A DNA stretch of 51,406 bases, taken from contig CANJPU010000034.1 in assembly GCA_947476285.1 (NCBI GenBank), positions 1-51,406 on the forward strand. Reading direction: 5' to 3'. Each line of letters opens with the position of its first letter. Position 1 is the stretch's first letter. The translations under genes and the position numbers were made by a program. The notes beneath the pieces were generated by a model. That model had not been told where the DNA came from. It worked only from the letters and a program-made list of their open reading frames with translations, and made no database searches. This document shows positions 1 through 10,097 of the stretch, in pieces. This stretch comes from Comamonadaceae bacterium. Its GTDB lineage: Bacteria > Pseudomonadota > Gammaproteobacteria > Burkholderiales > Burkholderiaceae_C.

Positions 1-398
1 ACTGGTTCTCCGTTCGCGCCCTTCACTTTAACGGGGGGGGATGGGGGGGCGAAGCAATATCCAACCACTACTGGCGACCGAGGTGGAACGGCCGGAATCG
101 GCCCGGCAGATGCCAGCCGACCTGGGTAAGGTGGGAGCAGAGCACTTGGGCTCGTGGGTCTTACCAGCAAGTTCGCAGCCGCAACTCCCATCGGCGAGGG
201 TTTGAACGGGGCCAACGGGCCAGCGAAAGCCAAGACGAAGGGACGACCCGTACTTGGATCAGACGCCACCGTGAGATCAGGTTCACCATTGACTTGGTGA
301 GGTGTCCGGGCACCCTTGGGGCGACGGGTTGAGCGAAACAACTGAGTCACTCTGCGAAGTGCAGCACGGCCGATTCCACTTAGACTGGGTTTGGGCAT
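1..398 (-). other. Unassigned left-edge region with a partial open frame
   Basis: I recognise no gene here. On the minus strand a frame beginning with ATG at 398 (MPKPSLSGIGRAALRR...) stays open to the window edge, about 130 codons, Pro-rich, with no clear ribosome-binding site. On the plus strand another frame (about 151-300) is also open and reads ...KAKTKGRPVLGSDATV. Open frames on both strands are expected by chance at this GC content. Two G-tracts sit at about 33-48. Together with 399-586 this is a stretch of almost 600 bases without a gene I can support. Confidence 0.2.
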
Positions 399-531
399 AT
401 TGAATCTGAAGCCAGCATGGCTTCTTGGCACAAAGGCGCGAATGCTAAGCGCACCACCACCCCGTGCGGGCCAAAGGCATGAAGCAGCACCATCCATCCA
501 CGAGTTGCCGAAAACGCCTGATTCCACACAG

Positions 532-567
532 CACAAAGGCCGCGACATTCCTGCCGCAGCCTTTGTG
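532..567 (-). terminator. Hairpin 20 nt downstream of clpA
   Basis: A perfect 9-bp inverted repeat, CACAAAGGC (532-540) and GCCTTTGTG (559-567), encloses an 18-nt loop and lies just past the clpA stop. There is no U-tract on the minus-strand transcript, so it may be an mRNA 3'-end stabiliser or a weak terminator instead of a classical intrinsic terminator. Confidence 0.35.
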
Positions 568-586
568 ATTGAAGAGCGCACTGGCT

Positions 587-2929
587 TTACGAATCGCTGG
601 AAATCTCTTCCGGCTCGGGCTTGGCCCTGCCCTCTTTCTTGGGCAGCGGCTGAATGTCGAGCAACACTTCGGAGGTCTCCACACCCTTTTCGTCCGTCTT
701 CTGTTCGACATCCACCGTGAGGCGCCCGCCGTCGATGAGGCGACCAAACAATAACTCGTCGGCCAGGGCGCGGCGAATGGTGTCCTGAATCAAGCGCTGC
801 ATCGGGCGCGCGCCCATCAGCGGGTCAAAGCCCTTCTTGGCCAGGTGCTTGCGCAGCTGGTCGGTGAAGGTGACATCGACTTTCTTTTCGGCAAGCTGCT
901 GTTCAAGCACCAGCAAGAATTTGTCGACCACCCGCAGGATGACGGTTTCGTCCAGCGCCTTGAAGCTGACGGTGGCGTCCAGGCGATTACGGAACTCAGG
1001 CGTGAACAGGCGCTTGATGTCGGCCATCTCGTCGCCCTGCTCGCGCACCTGGGTAAAGCCCATCACCGCCTTGTTCATCGTCTCGGCGCCCGCATTGGTC
1101 GTCATGATGATGATGATGTTGCGGAAGTCGGCCTTGCGCCCGTTGTTGTCGGTCAGGGTGCCGTGGTCCATGACCTGCAGCAGCACATTGAAAATATCAG
1201 GATGGGCCTTCTCGACTTCGTCGAGCAGCAGCACCGCATGCGGCTTCTTGGTAACGGCTTCGGTCAAGAGCCCGCCTTGGTCAAAGCCCACATAGCCCGG
1301 AGGCGCGCCGATCAGGCGGCTGACCGCATGGCGCTCCATGTATTCGGACATGTCGAATCGAATGAGCTCAATGCCCATGATGTAGGCAAGCTGCTTGGCG
1401 GATTCTGTCTTGCCCACGCCGGTGGGGCCTGAGAACAGGAACGAGCCGATGGGCTTGTCACTGCGGCCCAGACCCGAGCGCGCCATCTTGACGGCGCCAG
1501 CCAGAACCTCAAGTGCTTTGTCCTGGCCGAAGACCACGCTCTTCAAATCGCGCTCAAGGGTTTGCAGCTTGCCGCGGTCGTCATTGGACACGTTGGCCGG
1601 CGGAATGCGCGCGATCTTGGCGACGATTTCTTCGACCTCGGTCTTGGAGATGGTCTTTTTGCGTTTGTTGGCGGGCAGGATGCGCTGGGCAGCGCCGGCC
1701 TCATCGATCACGTCGATGGCTTTGTCAGGCAAGTGCCGATCATTGATGTACTTGGCCGACAACTCGGCTGCCGCCTGCAGCGCGTTGGCCGCGTACTTGA
1801 CGCTGTGGTGCTCTTCGAAGCGCGACTTCAGGCCCTTCAATATCTCAATCGTCTCGGCCACGCTGGGCTCGACCACATCCACCTTCTGGAAACGCCGCGA
1901 CAGGGCCGCGTCTTTCTCGAAGATGCCACGGTATTCGGTGAAGGTGGTGGCGCCGATGCACTTGAGCACGCCTGAGCTCAGGGCAGGCTTGAGCAAATTG
2001 GACGCATCGAGCGTGCCGCCAGATGCAGCCCCCGCACCGATGAGGGTGTGAATCTCGTCGATGAAGAGAATGGCGTTGGGCTTGTCCTTGAGTGACTTGA
2101 GCACGCCCTTGAGGCGCTGCTCGAAATCGCCTCGGTACTTGGTGCCAGCCAGCAGCGCGCCCATGTCCAGCGAATAGACGCTGGAATCGGCCAGGATGTC
2201 GGGCACTTCCTTCTGGGTGATGCGCCAGGCCAGCCCCTCGGCAATGGCGGTCTTGCCCACGCCGGCCTCGCCCACCAGTAGCGGGTTGTTCTTGCGGCGG
2301 CGGCAGAGAATCTGAATGACGCGCTCGACTTCGTATTCGCGGCCAATCAGTGGATCAATCTTGCCGTCTTTGGCCGCCTGGTTCAGGTTCTGGGTGAACT
2401 GCTCCAGTGGAGAGGATTTTTCGTTTTTCTCGGTGGCTTCCTCGGCTTCGCTGGGGCCTGGTTCGCTGCCCTTGGCGGGCTCGGGCGGGTCGCTCTTCTT
2501 GATGCCGTGCGCGATGAAGTTGACCACGTCGAGCCGGGTGACGCCCTGCTGATGCAGGTAGTACACAGCGTGCGAGTCTTTTTCGCCAAAGATGGCGACC
2601 AGCACGTTGGCGCCGGTGACTTCCTTCTTGCCATTGCCAGTGGACTGCACATGCATGATGGCGCGCTGAATCACGCGCTGGAAGCCCAAAGTGGGCTGTG
2701 TATCCACATCGTCGGTGCCGGCCACTTGCGGGGTGTTGTCCTTGATGAAGTTGGTCAATGACTTGCGAAGATCATCGATGTTGGCCGAGCATGCGCGCAG
2801 CACTTCGGCCGCGCTGGGGTTGTCCAGCAAGGCAAGCAGCAAGTGCTCCACGGTGATGAACTCGTGGCGCTGCTGACGCGCCTCCACAAAAGCCATGTGG
2901 AGGCTGACTTCCAATTCCTGGGCAATCAT
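587..2929 (-). CDS. clpA: ATP-dependent Clp protease ATP-binding subunit ClpA
   Basis: ClpA is the AAA+ unfoldase that feeds ClpP in the cytoplasm, including N-degron substrates delivered by ClpS. The 780-residue product has the Clp N-domain (about 1-145), an acidic linker (about 147-172), AAA module 1 with Walker A GEAGVGKT (220-227) and Walker B ILFIDEIH (287-294), and AAA module 2 with Walker A GPTGVGKT (501-508), the GYVG pore loop (545-548) and Walker B VLLLDE (566-571). It is slightly longer than E. coli ClpA (758) because of an acidic Lys/Glu-rich C-terminal tail (about 763-780). AAAGGAAA lies 6 nt before the ATG. It follows clpS on the same strand after about 100 bp. Confidence 0.97.
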   Translation of the reverse strand: MIAQELEVSLHMAFVEARQQRHEFITVEHLLLALLDNPSAAEVLRACSANIDDLRKSLTNFIKDNTPQVAGTDDVDTQPTLGFQRVIQRAIMHVQSTGNGKKEVTGANVLVAIFGEKDSHAVYYLHQQGVTRLDVVNFIAHGIKKSDPPEPAKGSEPGPSEAEEATEKNEKSSPLEQFTQNLNQAAKDGKIDPLIGREYEVERVIQILCRRRKNNPLLVGEAGVGKTAIAEGLAWRITQKEVPDILADSSVYSLDMGALLAGTKYRGDFEQRLKGVLKSLKDKPNAILFIDEIHTLIGAGAASGGTLDASNLLKPALSSGVLKCIGATTFTEYRGIFEKDAALSRRFQKVDVVEPSVAETIEILKGLKSRFEEHHSVKYAANALQAAAELSAKYINDRHLPDKAIDVIDEAGAAQRILPANKRKKTISKTEVEEIVAKIARIPPANVSNDDRGKLQTLERDLKSVVFGQDKALEVLAGAVKMARSGLGRSDKPIGSFLFSGPTGVGKTESAKQLAYIMGIELIRFDMSEYMERHAVSRLIGAPPGYVGFDQGGLLTEAVTKKPHAVLLLDEVEKAHPDIFNVLLQVMDHGTLTDNNGRKADFRNIIIIMTTNAGAETMNKAVMGFTQVREQGDEMADIKRLFTPEFRNRLDATVSFKALDETVILRVVDKFLLVLEQQLAEKKVDVTFTDQLRKHLAKKGFDPLMGARPMQRLIQDTIRRALADELLFGRLIDGGRLTVDVEQKTDEKGVETSEVLLDIQPLPKKEGRAKPEPEEISSDS

Positions 2930-2943
2930 GTGATTTCCTTTGC

Positions 2944-2982
2944 CTTTGCTGGCTTACTTTGCTGGCTGACTTTGCTGGCTTA
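2944..2982. repeat. Three 13-bp tandem repeats between clpS and clpA
   Basis: The unit CTTTGCTGGCTKA occurs three times without spacers (2944-2956, 2957-2969, 2970-2982), differing only at the twelfth base (T, G, T). It begins about 15 bp upstream of the clpA start codon, so it lies in the clpA leader. It could be a slippage-prone spacer that sets the distance between clpS and clpA. Confidence 0.8.
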
Positions 2983-3030
2983 GCTACTGACGTACTGAGT
3001 TTATATCGCCTAATTTGCTTCGATTGCGCT

Positions 3031-3390
3031 TCACTCAATCGGTTCACTCACACATTGAAGGGGATGTCCCGCCTGTCGGGCAGCGTCCTGGACCTGGTCC
3101 ACCTTGGTGGCCGCCACATCTCTTGAATAAACGCCGCAGATGGCTTTGCCGTCTAAATGGATCTTCAACATGATCTGGGTGGCGGTTTCACGGTCTTTGT
3201 TGAAAAATTCTTGTATGACCACCACAACGAATTCCATGGGCGTGTAGTCGTCATTGAGCATCACGACCTGGTACATCTGAGGCGGCTTGGTCTTCTGGGT
3301 GCGCCGCTCGAGCACCACCGATCCACCGTCGTCAGCCTTGGGCCGCGTCTTGGGCGCGACCGGCACGGGGATTGGAGTTTTGCTTGCCAT
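3031..3390 (-). CDS. clpS: ATP-dependent Clp protease adaptor ClpS
   Basis: ClpS is the N-recognin that binds N-terminal Leu/Phe/Tyr/Trp and hands substrates to the ClpA N-domain. The protein (119 residues from MASKTPIPV) has a disordered Pro/Lys N-terminal arm and the ClpS fold containing the signature [11 protein letters not shown], in which the DD pair contacts the substrate amino group. The start at 3390 matches the usual family N-terminus; an ATG three codons upstream (3399) has an AAAGG about 13 nt before it and is an alternative. It lies upstream of clpA on the same strand, the usual clpS-clpA pairing. Confidence 0.95.
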   Translation of the reverse strand: MASKTPIPVPVAPKTRPKADDGGSVVLERRTQKTKPPQMYQVVMLNDDYTPMEFVVVVIQEFFNKDRETATQIMLKIHLDGKAICGVYSRDVAATKVDQVQDAARQAGHPLQCVSEPIE

Positions 3391-3632
3391 GAAGATCATT
3401 CTATCGAGCGGCCTTTCTCTCTACAGCCTCAGTCTGAATTGGTGGCGGATTCGTCACATTCAAGCGACATGATGACATGCGCCGGCGCATTTTTTGTGCG
3501 GCCCTGCATGCCGACAACACGATGGTGGCTGAAAAGAGCCATGCAGCACTTTTGTAGGTGAAAATATTGACAAGCTGTACTGTAATGCCTGAAACTGTGA
3601 ATCAGCCAGAGGTATTACAAGGAGCCGAATAA

Positions 3633-3950
3633 ATGCCCACAGGTACAGTCAAATGGTTCAATGACGCCAAGGGTTTTGGGTTTATTCAGCCCGACGGTGG
3701 CGGCGCAGATGTCTTCGCGCATTTCTCCGCCATTGCCATGGATGGATTCAAGACCCTTAAACAAGGCTCACGGGTGAGCTTTGAGCTGACCGAGGGTCCC
3801 AAGGGCCAGCTCGCGCAGAACATCCAGGCGGATGCCTCGGCACAAGATGCCGACTCGCCACAAATCAATTCCAACGCCCCAAGACAGCCAAGGCAAACCA
3901 CCGTAGTTGCGCCGCAGTTCCGGGTGGGCGGGCATGCTCAGACCTCCTGA
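3633..3950 (+). CDS. Cold-shock domain protein with C-terminal extension
   Basis: This is a small single-stranded nucleic-acid-binding protein of the CspA family, which generally melts RNA structure. The N-terminal 68 residues form a complete cold-shock domain with RNP1 KGFGFI and RNP2 VFAHFS. Ordinary CspA-type proteins stop near residue 70, but this one continues for about 37 residues rich in Gln, Pro and Asn, ending GGHAQTS, likely disordered. AAGGAG lies 7 nt before the ATG. A consensus-like TTGACA is at 3567-3572, but no good -10 hexamer follows at 16-18 nt. The position beside clpS/clpA is a familiar arrangement for CspD-like genes. The function of the tail is unknown. Confidence 0.9.
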   Translation: MPTGTVKWFNDAKGFGFIQPDGGGADVFAHFSAIAMDGFKTLKQGSRVSFELTEGPKGQLAQNIQADASAQDADSPQINSNAPRQPRQTTVVAPQFRVGGHAQTS

Positions 3951-3976
3951 GCCGCAGAGTAAACCGCCGCACCGGT

Positions 3977-4690
3977 TCAATGCCTTGCCGACATCGCAAG
4001 TCGGTCCAGTTCCTTTTTGACCACGGAGTAGCACTCGCACGCACGCGTTTCCAGGCCAGACCGGTCCAGCACGTTCAGGTGGCCTCGGCGGTACCTTATG
4101 TATCCGGCCTGCTGCAATTTCCCTGCGGCCACGGTAATGCCTTCCCGGCGCACGCCAAGCACGCCGGCCATCAGCTCCTGGGTCAAGACCAGCTCTCCCG
4201 AGCTCATGCGGTCCAGCGTCATCAACAGCCAGCGGCACACCTGCTGCTCCACTGAATGGTGCCGATTGCACACCGCGGTTTGCGCGATTTGAGTAATCAT
4301 TGCCTGCACGTAGACCAGAAGCACACGCTGCATTGACTCGTGCCGATCAAACTCCTGCTTCATCACACGGCGTGCAAGGCGGTATGCGTGGCCCGCCGTG
4401 TGCACGACCGCAGAGCTCGGTGTCGTGTCGCCACCCATGAACAATGAAATTCCCACAACGCCCTCGTTGCCAACGCCAGACGTCTCGCAGGTGGCGCCAG
4501 ACTCGGTCACATAGTGCAGAGATACGATTGCAGTGGTTGGAAAGTAGGCGTGCTGCAGATGCCCACCAGGCTCATAGAGCACATCGCCCAGCCTCATCGG
4601 CACCAGTTCCAACTGCGCAAGCAATGGCTCGATGGCTGCGCTGGGCAACTCGGCGAGCAGGCGATTTTGTCGCGGGCTGTGTTGGAGCAT
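3977..4690 (-). CDS. Crp/Fnr-family transcriptional regulator
   Basis: The 237-residue product has an N-terminal cyclic-nucleotide-binding-like beta-roll (about 15-130, GDVLYEPGG..., GNEGVVG) and a C-terminal winged helix with LTQELMAGVLGVRREGIT as the recognition helix region. The cAMP-contacting residues of Crp and the Fnr cysteine cluster are not evident, so the ligand is unknown. Its ATG overlaps the stop of the preceding response regulator by one base (TGATG), implying translational coupling. It is probably the output factor of the kinase/receiver genes encoded just upstream; that link is inference from operon structure. Confidence 0.88.
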   Translation of the reverse strand: MLQHSPRQNRLLAELPSAAIEPLLAQLELVPMRLGDVLYEPGGHLQHAYFPTTAIVSLHYVTESGATCETSGVGNEGVVGISLFMGGDTTPSSAVVHTAGHAYRLARRVMKQEFDRHESMQRVLLVYVQAMITQIAQTAVCNRHHSVEQQVCRWLLMTLDRMSSGELVLTQELMAGVLGVRREGITVAAGKLQQAGYIRYRRGHLNVLDRSGLETRACECYSVVKKELDRLAMSARH

Positions 4691-5532
4691 CAGGAGCCAG
4701 CTTCTTGGGCGGCAGGGCCCGCGTTAACTTCCACACCGACACCACGATAACCGGTAAAGCGGCAGGACTCATTGAACATCGGCTCGCCGCTGACCCGGAA
4801 ATGCTTGCGCGCCCCGCTGGCGTCGGTTCGGGTGAAAGGAAAGTCAAGGAAGGGTTGCCGCGCAGCTATTTTGGCTCTGAGCTGTTCGCGCTGTGCATCG
4901 TCCCAGTCCGCAGCCTCGTCGCCACCCGCAGGACTCAAGAAGGCTTCCATGCCAAACCCCAGCGTCTCGAACACCGGACCGGAAATATTCGTAAAGTCCC
5001 CACTCGCGTTCTGCTCCCAATGCCAGTCAGAGGCCAGTTCGGTCAGGCGTCGAAAGCGCTCTTCGCTTTCCCGAAGTTCAGCCGTGCGTTCGCGGACAGT
5101 CTGCTCCAGCACCTCGTTGTAGTTCGCGAGCTTCTTGTACAAGAGCCTCACTTCAAGCATGTTATGAATGCGTGTTTTTACTTCGAGCAAGTCAAAGGGC
5201 TTGCTGATGAAGTCCTTGGCGCCGGCCTGCAAGGCGCGCAGTTTGTGACCGGGTTGCGCTGTGAGCACAATGACAGGCAGATAGCTGTCTTGGCCGCCCG
5301 CGTTCAGGGCCTCCATCACTTCAAAGCCATCCATGCCCGGCATCTGAAGGTCCAGCAGGATCAAGTCGTGATGGTTGTCTCGGTGCAGTGAAGAGACGTC
5401 TTCAGGCTTCATCGTCGAGGCCACGTTGGTGTAGCCTGCATCGTGCAACAGGCGTTCGAGCAGCTTCACATTGCTGTCCTGGTCATCGACGATCAGGATG
5501 CTAGCGGCAAGAATCTCGGCGGCAGTAATCAT
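4690..5532 (-). CDS. Response regulator with receiver, coiled coil and PAS domain
   Basis: The 280-residue protein starts with a receiver domain (about 11-125) carrying the acidic pair DD (16-17), phospho-acceptor D61 (LILLDLQMPG), T91 and K111. A coiled coil follows (about 128-158, ...VRERTAELRESEERF), then a PAS-like domain (about 158-270) ending YRGVGVEV. There is no DNA-binding, kinase or GGDEF domain, so it is probably a signal relay or ligand-sensing adaptor. Its ATG overlaps the stop of the upstream hybrid kinase by four bases (ATGA), and its own stop overlaps the downstream Crp/Fnr gene. All three are likely expressed together. Confidence 0.88.
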   Translation of the reverse strand: MITAAEILAASILIVDDQDSNVKLLERLLHDAGYTNVASTMKPEDVSSLHRDNHHDLILLDLQMPGMDGFEVMEALNAGGQDSYLPVIVLTAQPGHKLRALQAGAKDFISKPFDLLEVKTRIHNMLEVRLLYKKLANYNEVLEQTVRERTAELRESEERFRRLTELASDWHWEQNASGDFTNISGPVFETLGFGMEAFLSPAGGDEAADWDDAQREQLRAKIAARQPFLDFPFTRTDASGARKHFRVSGEPMFNESCRFTGYRGVGVEVNAGPAAQEAGS

Positions 5533-7637
5533 GATTCGGGCTCCTGTGCAGGCTCAACAGTCGTCGCAGCTCCACGAACGCTCAGCGCTGCGTCAAGCGT
5601 GTCCATGAACTCGTCGATCTTGATGGGTTTGGTCAGGTAGCGGAAGAATCCCGCACTCAGACCTTTTACGATGTCGTGAGGCATCGCATTGGCGCTGAGT
5701 GCAACCACGGGGATATGCGCGGTCGCCGGGTCGTCGGCAAGAATCCGCATCGCCTCAATACCGCTGATGCCGGGCAGGTTGATGTCCATCAAGATGACAT
5801 CGGGTCGCACATTGCGGGCAATCTCGATTCCGCGCGAGCCGTTGATCGCCGTCAGCAGGCAGATGTCTGGGCGGCGCAAGATGAGTCTTTCTACCAGCAT
5901 CAGGTTGGCCGGGTTGTCCTCGACATAGAGCAAGGTTCGCTGGCCTCTGCGCTGCTGTCTGGGGGCAGGGCCTGGAGCTGCGATGTCGTCCTCGCTGGCG
6001 ATCAATTCGGGTGGCTCCGCTGCGTCGAACTCGATCCAGAACACGCTGCCCACGCCGACTGTGCTTTCCACGCCGATCGAGCCCCGCATCGACTCGACCA
6101 GGCGCTTGCTCACCACCAGCCCGATGCCAGTGCCTTGTTCGGAACCGGCCTCTTGTCCAAGGCGGTTGAAGGGCTGGAACAGTTGCGCCAGGTGTTGCGC
6201 CGACAGTCCATGGCCCGTGTCGCGAAAACTGACGCGAACCCGCTGCGGCGTGCTGGCGTCACAGCTCACCTCGACGCTCCCATTGACGCGGTTGTATTTG
6301 ATGGCGTTGGACAGCAAGTTGATGATGACTTGCTTGGCCCGCGTGCGGTCGGCCTTGACGTAGTGAGGGTCACTGGACACATGGAAGTACATCCGGACAC
6401 CGCTCTTTTTCGCCTGCGGCTCGATCATGGCCTGGCAATCCCCCAGCACTTCGGTCAGCGACATGATTTCGGCGGAGAGCGAGAGCTTGCCTGACTCGAT
6501 CAAGGAGAGATCGAGGATGCCGTTGATCAGGTCCAGCAGGTACCAGCCCGCCTGAAGAATCTGATCGATGCTTTCTTTCTGGCTCGGGCTCGGAAGCGGC
6601 GGACCTGCCTCCATCAACTGCCCAAAGCCGAGAATGGCGTTGAGCGGGGAGCGCAACTCGTGGCTCATGCTGGAGAGGAAATCGGACTTGGCAAGATTGG
6701 CCTTCTCGGCCGCCGATTTGGCCCCCTCCAGGGCGATATTGGTTTCCCGCAGCGCGTGGTCCATCAACTGGCGTTCCGTCACGTCGCGCGCGGCAGCGAA
6801 CACGCCCTGCAAGGTCCGGTCCCGATCGTAGAAGGTCGTCGCGTTGTAGGACACAACGGTTTGCCTGCCATCGCGGGCGCGCGCGGTGAGCTCGTAGTTG
6901 GTGACCTTGTTTTCGTTCAACACCCGTCTGATGCCGGCTTCGGCCCGATCGGGATCTGTGAAGTAGTTCTTGAAGGGTGCGCCTATCAGTTCGTCGCGGG
7001 TGCAGCCCGTAAGCAATTCCATTTGTTTGTTGACATCCGAGATGATGCCCGAGGGGTCTGTCGTCATCAGCGCATCAATGTTGGACTCAATCAGCGAGCG
7101 CGTGTAGAACTGTTGGTCGCGTAAGCGCTGGTCGAGCTTCTTTTGCTCTTCCTCAACCCGCTTTCGCGCTGTGTTGTCGGTGCCGATCAGCAGGTAACCA
7201 ATGATGATGCTCTGCGCATCGCGCAGTGCCGTCACTGAAACCACTGCGGGGAAGCGGCTGCCGTCCTTGCGAATGTAGGTCAGCTCGTAAATATCTTCGA
7301 TGCCGCGTGAGGCCTTGAACACCAGGGCCTCAAAGCCCGGCGCAATGCTGGTGCCAAGCTCGGCACTCAGCGTCTTGGCGCGCTCGACCACTTCCAGCGG
7401 GTCGGAAATGTCCGCCGGGGTGATCTTGTTCAACACCTCCGCTGCTGTGTAACCCAGCATGCGCTCGGCACCCACGTTGAAGATTTGTATGACGCCCTTG
7501 GCATCCGTGGCGATGCTGGAGAAATTGGCACTATTGAAGATCGCGGCCTGCAGGGCGCCGACTTCAAGCACGACCTTTTTGCGCCGAACTCTGGAGTTCA
7601 TGCGGGGTTGCCCGGCATCGGCGGCTGTCTTGAGCAT
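5529..7637 (-). CDS. PAS-containing hybrid sensor histidine kinase
   Basis: This is a 702-residue kinase without transmembrane segments, so a cytoplasmic sensor. Order: PAS (about 30-155), coiled linker, second PAS (about 180-290), HisKA with the phospho-acceptor H326 in SSMSHELRSPLN, HATPase with N-box NLLSNAIKYN (440-449), G1 DTGHG and G2 GTGIGLV, then a receiver (about 568-690) with D618 in LMDINLPG and K670. It is a hybrid kinase that can autophosphorylate and pass phosphate to its own receiver and perhaps to the next gene product. A second ATG is 12 codons in. The PAS domains show no obvious haem or flavin motif, so the signal is unknown. Confidence 0.93.
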   Translation of the reverse strand: MLKTAADAGQPRMNSRVRRKKVVLEVGALQAAIFNSANFSSIATDAKGVIQIFNVGAERMLGYTAAEVLNKITPADISDPLEVVERAKTLSAELGTSIAPGFEALVFKASRGIEDIYELTYIRKDGSRFPAVVSVTALRDAQSIIIGYLLIGTDNTARKRVEEEQKKLDQRLRDQQFYTRSLIESNIDALMTTDPSGIISDVNKQMELLTGCTRDELIGAPFKNYFTDPDRAEAGIRRVLNENKVTNYELTARARDGRQTVVSYNATTFYDRDRTLQGVFAAARDVTERQLMDHALRETNIALEGAKSAAEKANLAKSDFLSSMSHELRSPLNAILGFGQLMEAGPPLPSPSQKESIDQILQAGWYLLDLINGILDLSLIESGKLSLSAEIMSLTEVLGDCQAMIEPQAKKSGVRMYFHVSSDPHYVKADRTRAKQVIINLLSNAIKYNRVNGSVEVSCDASTPQRVRVSFRDTGHGLSAQHLAQLFQPFNRLGQEAGSEQGTGIGLVVSKRLVESMRGSIGVESTVGVGSVFWIEFDAAEPPELIASEDDIAAPGPAPRQQRRGQRTLLYVEDNPANLMLVERLILRRPDICLLTAINGSRGIEIARNVRPDVILMDINLPGISGIEAMRILADDPATAHIPVVALSANAMPHDIVKGLSAGFFRYLTKPIKIDEFMDTLDAALSVRGAATTVEPAQEPES

Positions 7638-7899
7638 TGCGCGTCTTTCAACAGCGTGAGCGTGTTGGTGTCACGGCGAGCAGCGCTTGTCGGGCCGGTG
7701 AAAGCAGATTCTGAGAAGTTCGCTTGTGTCTATCAAGCACTGTTTGCGAGGCAGCCTTGCCAGGATCTCACAATTCCTGCAGGCCTTCTGTGCGCTACCG
7801 CACACAGCCCGCATGCACAGACCGAGCGTGCATAAACGCCGATGATCTGTGCCCCGCGTGTGTTCGAGACAAGGCGCTCATGAACGCCCTGTCAGGCTG

Positions 7900-9153
<1,254 letters not shown>

Positions 9154-9275
9154 GGGGGAAACGTCTCCGGGAAGAGGTAGAAATGAGCTGTGAATTTGCG
9201 CTACGCGCAGAGCCGTTCGATTCTAGCTGTGAATGCATAGCCCCCCCTTGCCGATACGGATTTGCCCGATCCTAG

Positions 9276-9293
9276 GGTTGACCCCTGTCAACC
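9276..9293. promoter_or_regulatory. Perfect inverted repeat between icd and a small exported gene
   Basis: GGTTGAC (9276-9282) and GTCAACC (9287-9293) form perfect 7-bp arms around CCCT. It lies about 120 bp upstream of icd (minus) and 83 bp upstream of the small exported-protein gene (plus), so it could be a regulator site for either. No family can be assigned. Confidence 0.4.
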
Positions 9294-9376
9294 GATTGGC
9301 GAACTGTCGCGTTGGCGTAGTGGTTTCTTGTATATGCGAGAAACTTTTTTCGAAAAATCAACCTAGGACTCAACTC

Positions 9377-9523
9377 ATGAAGAAAATCGCAATCGCTATT
9401 GTTGCCGCCTCGTTCGCGGTGGTTTCATTCGCCGCTTCCCACGCTGGTGCCCCCAAGGCCGGCGCTTCGGGCATGAAGCCGGCCGCATCGGCTGCGAAGC
9501 CTGCTGCTTCCGCCAAGAAGTAA
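9377..9523 (+). CDS. Small exported Ala/Lys-rich protein (48 aa)
   Basis: The ATG at 9377 gives 48 residues: a textbook signal peptide (MKKIAIAIVAASFAVVSFAAS) and a mature part of about 27 residues made almost only of Ala, Gly, Pro, Ser and Lys, ending AASAKK. A longer frame from further upstream would bury the signal peptide, so I chose the internal ATG. A strong terminator follows directly. It resembles in composition, and in the shared AASAKK end, the next gene. The mature peptide is probably disordered and basic in the periplasm. Function unknown; acid-shock protein Asr of enterobacteria is a compositional analogue only. Confidence 0.65.
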   Translation: MKKIAIAIVAASFAVVSFAASHAGAPKAGASGMKPAASAAKPAASAKK

Positions 9524-9540
9524 TTCTCGGTGCAGCAATA

Positions 9541-9570
9541 GGGCGCCCGCTTCGGCGGGCGTCCTTGTTT
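9541..9570 (+). terminator. Intrinsic terminator
   Basis: The stem CGCCCGC (9544-9550) and GCGGGCG (9555-9561), extended by three more pairs, closes on a TTCG tetraloop and is followed by TTGTTT. It lies about 18 nt after the 48-residue exported-protein gene. Confidence 0.85.
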
Positions 9571-9714
9571 CTGGACCACTGCCGATACTGACTTCCTCTT
9601 TTGTACAGTTCCGATGTCAACGCCGGCGCGACTCGAACCGTTACGGAGGTGCCTTCCTGATCCTTGGGGGGTGTGTTTCAAAAATATCAGACTCCATCCG
9701 AAAGATCTCAAACC

Positions 9715-9996
9715 ATGAACAAGCTCCTTAGCACCCTGATCGCCTCCCTGTTCGCAGTTGCCGCATTCACCGCCCTGCCCGCCAGCGCCCAGACCGCCGC
9801 CCCGGGCAAGGCCGCTAGCGCAGCCGCACCGGCTGCTGCTGCCAGCGGCATGGCCAAGAAGGATGACAAGGCCGCTGCCGCCGCCGAAAAGAAGAAGGCC
9901 GCTGCTGAGAAGAAGGCTGCTGCCAAGAAGGCCGCTGCCGAGAAGAAGGCTGCTGCTGCCAAGCCCGTCGCTGCCGCTGCTTCCGCCAAGAAGTGA
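9715..9996 (+). CDS. Small exported Ala/Lys-rich protein (93 aa)
   Basis: Starting at the ATG at 9715, the protein has a signal peptide (MNKLLSTLIASLFAVAAFTA, cleavage probably after PASA) and a mature chain of about 68 residues dominated by Ala and Lys with AEKK/AAKK repeats, ending AASAKK. The upstream ATG at 9664 would add 17 residues ahead of the signal peptide and is unlikely. Composition recalls histone H1-like and Asr-type disordered basic proteins, but the signal peptide places it outside the cytoplasm. It is flanked by terminators, so it is its own transcript. Function unknown. Confidence 0.7.
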   Translation: MNKLLSTLIASLFAVAAFTALPASAQTAAPGKAASAAAPAAAASGMAKKDDKAAAAAEKKKAAAEKKAAAKKAAAEKKAAAAKPVAAAASAKK

Positions 9997-10031
9997 TTGC
10001 CTGACACTGTCACGCTTTCCTGACGCAAAAG

Positions 10032-10055
10032 TGCCCGCCTCGTGCGGGCATTTTT
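10032..10055 (+). terminator. Intrinsic terminator
   Basis: TGCCCGC (10032-10038) and GCGGGCA (10044-10050) form a 7-bp stem with a 5-nt loop followed by TTTTT. It ends the transcript of the 93-residue exported protein. Confidence 0.88.
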
Positions 10056-10097
10056 GTTGATGCCATTGGTGCGCATGCACTGTGCACAATAGAGCCT

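Noticed and set aside
391..720. Plus-strand frame of 109 codons at the clpA 3' end
   Set aside because: It runs antisense into clpA, has no ribosome-binding site and no family features.
4444..5391. Plus-strand frame of 315 codons
   Set aside because: It is antisense to the Crp/Fnr and response-regulator genes, which have clear domains; long antisense frames are expected at this GC.
9370..10089. Minus-strand Gly/Ser/Leu-rich frame of 239 codons
   Set aside because: Low-complexity mirror of the two Ala/Lys-rich exported proteins, crossing two terminators.
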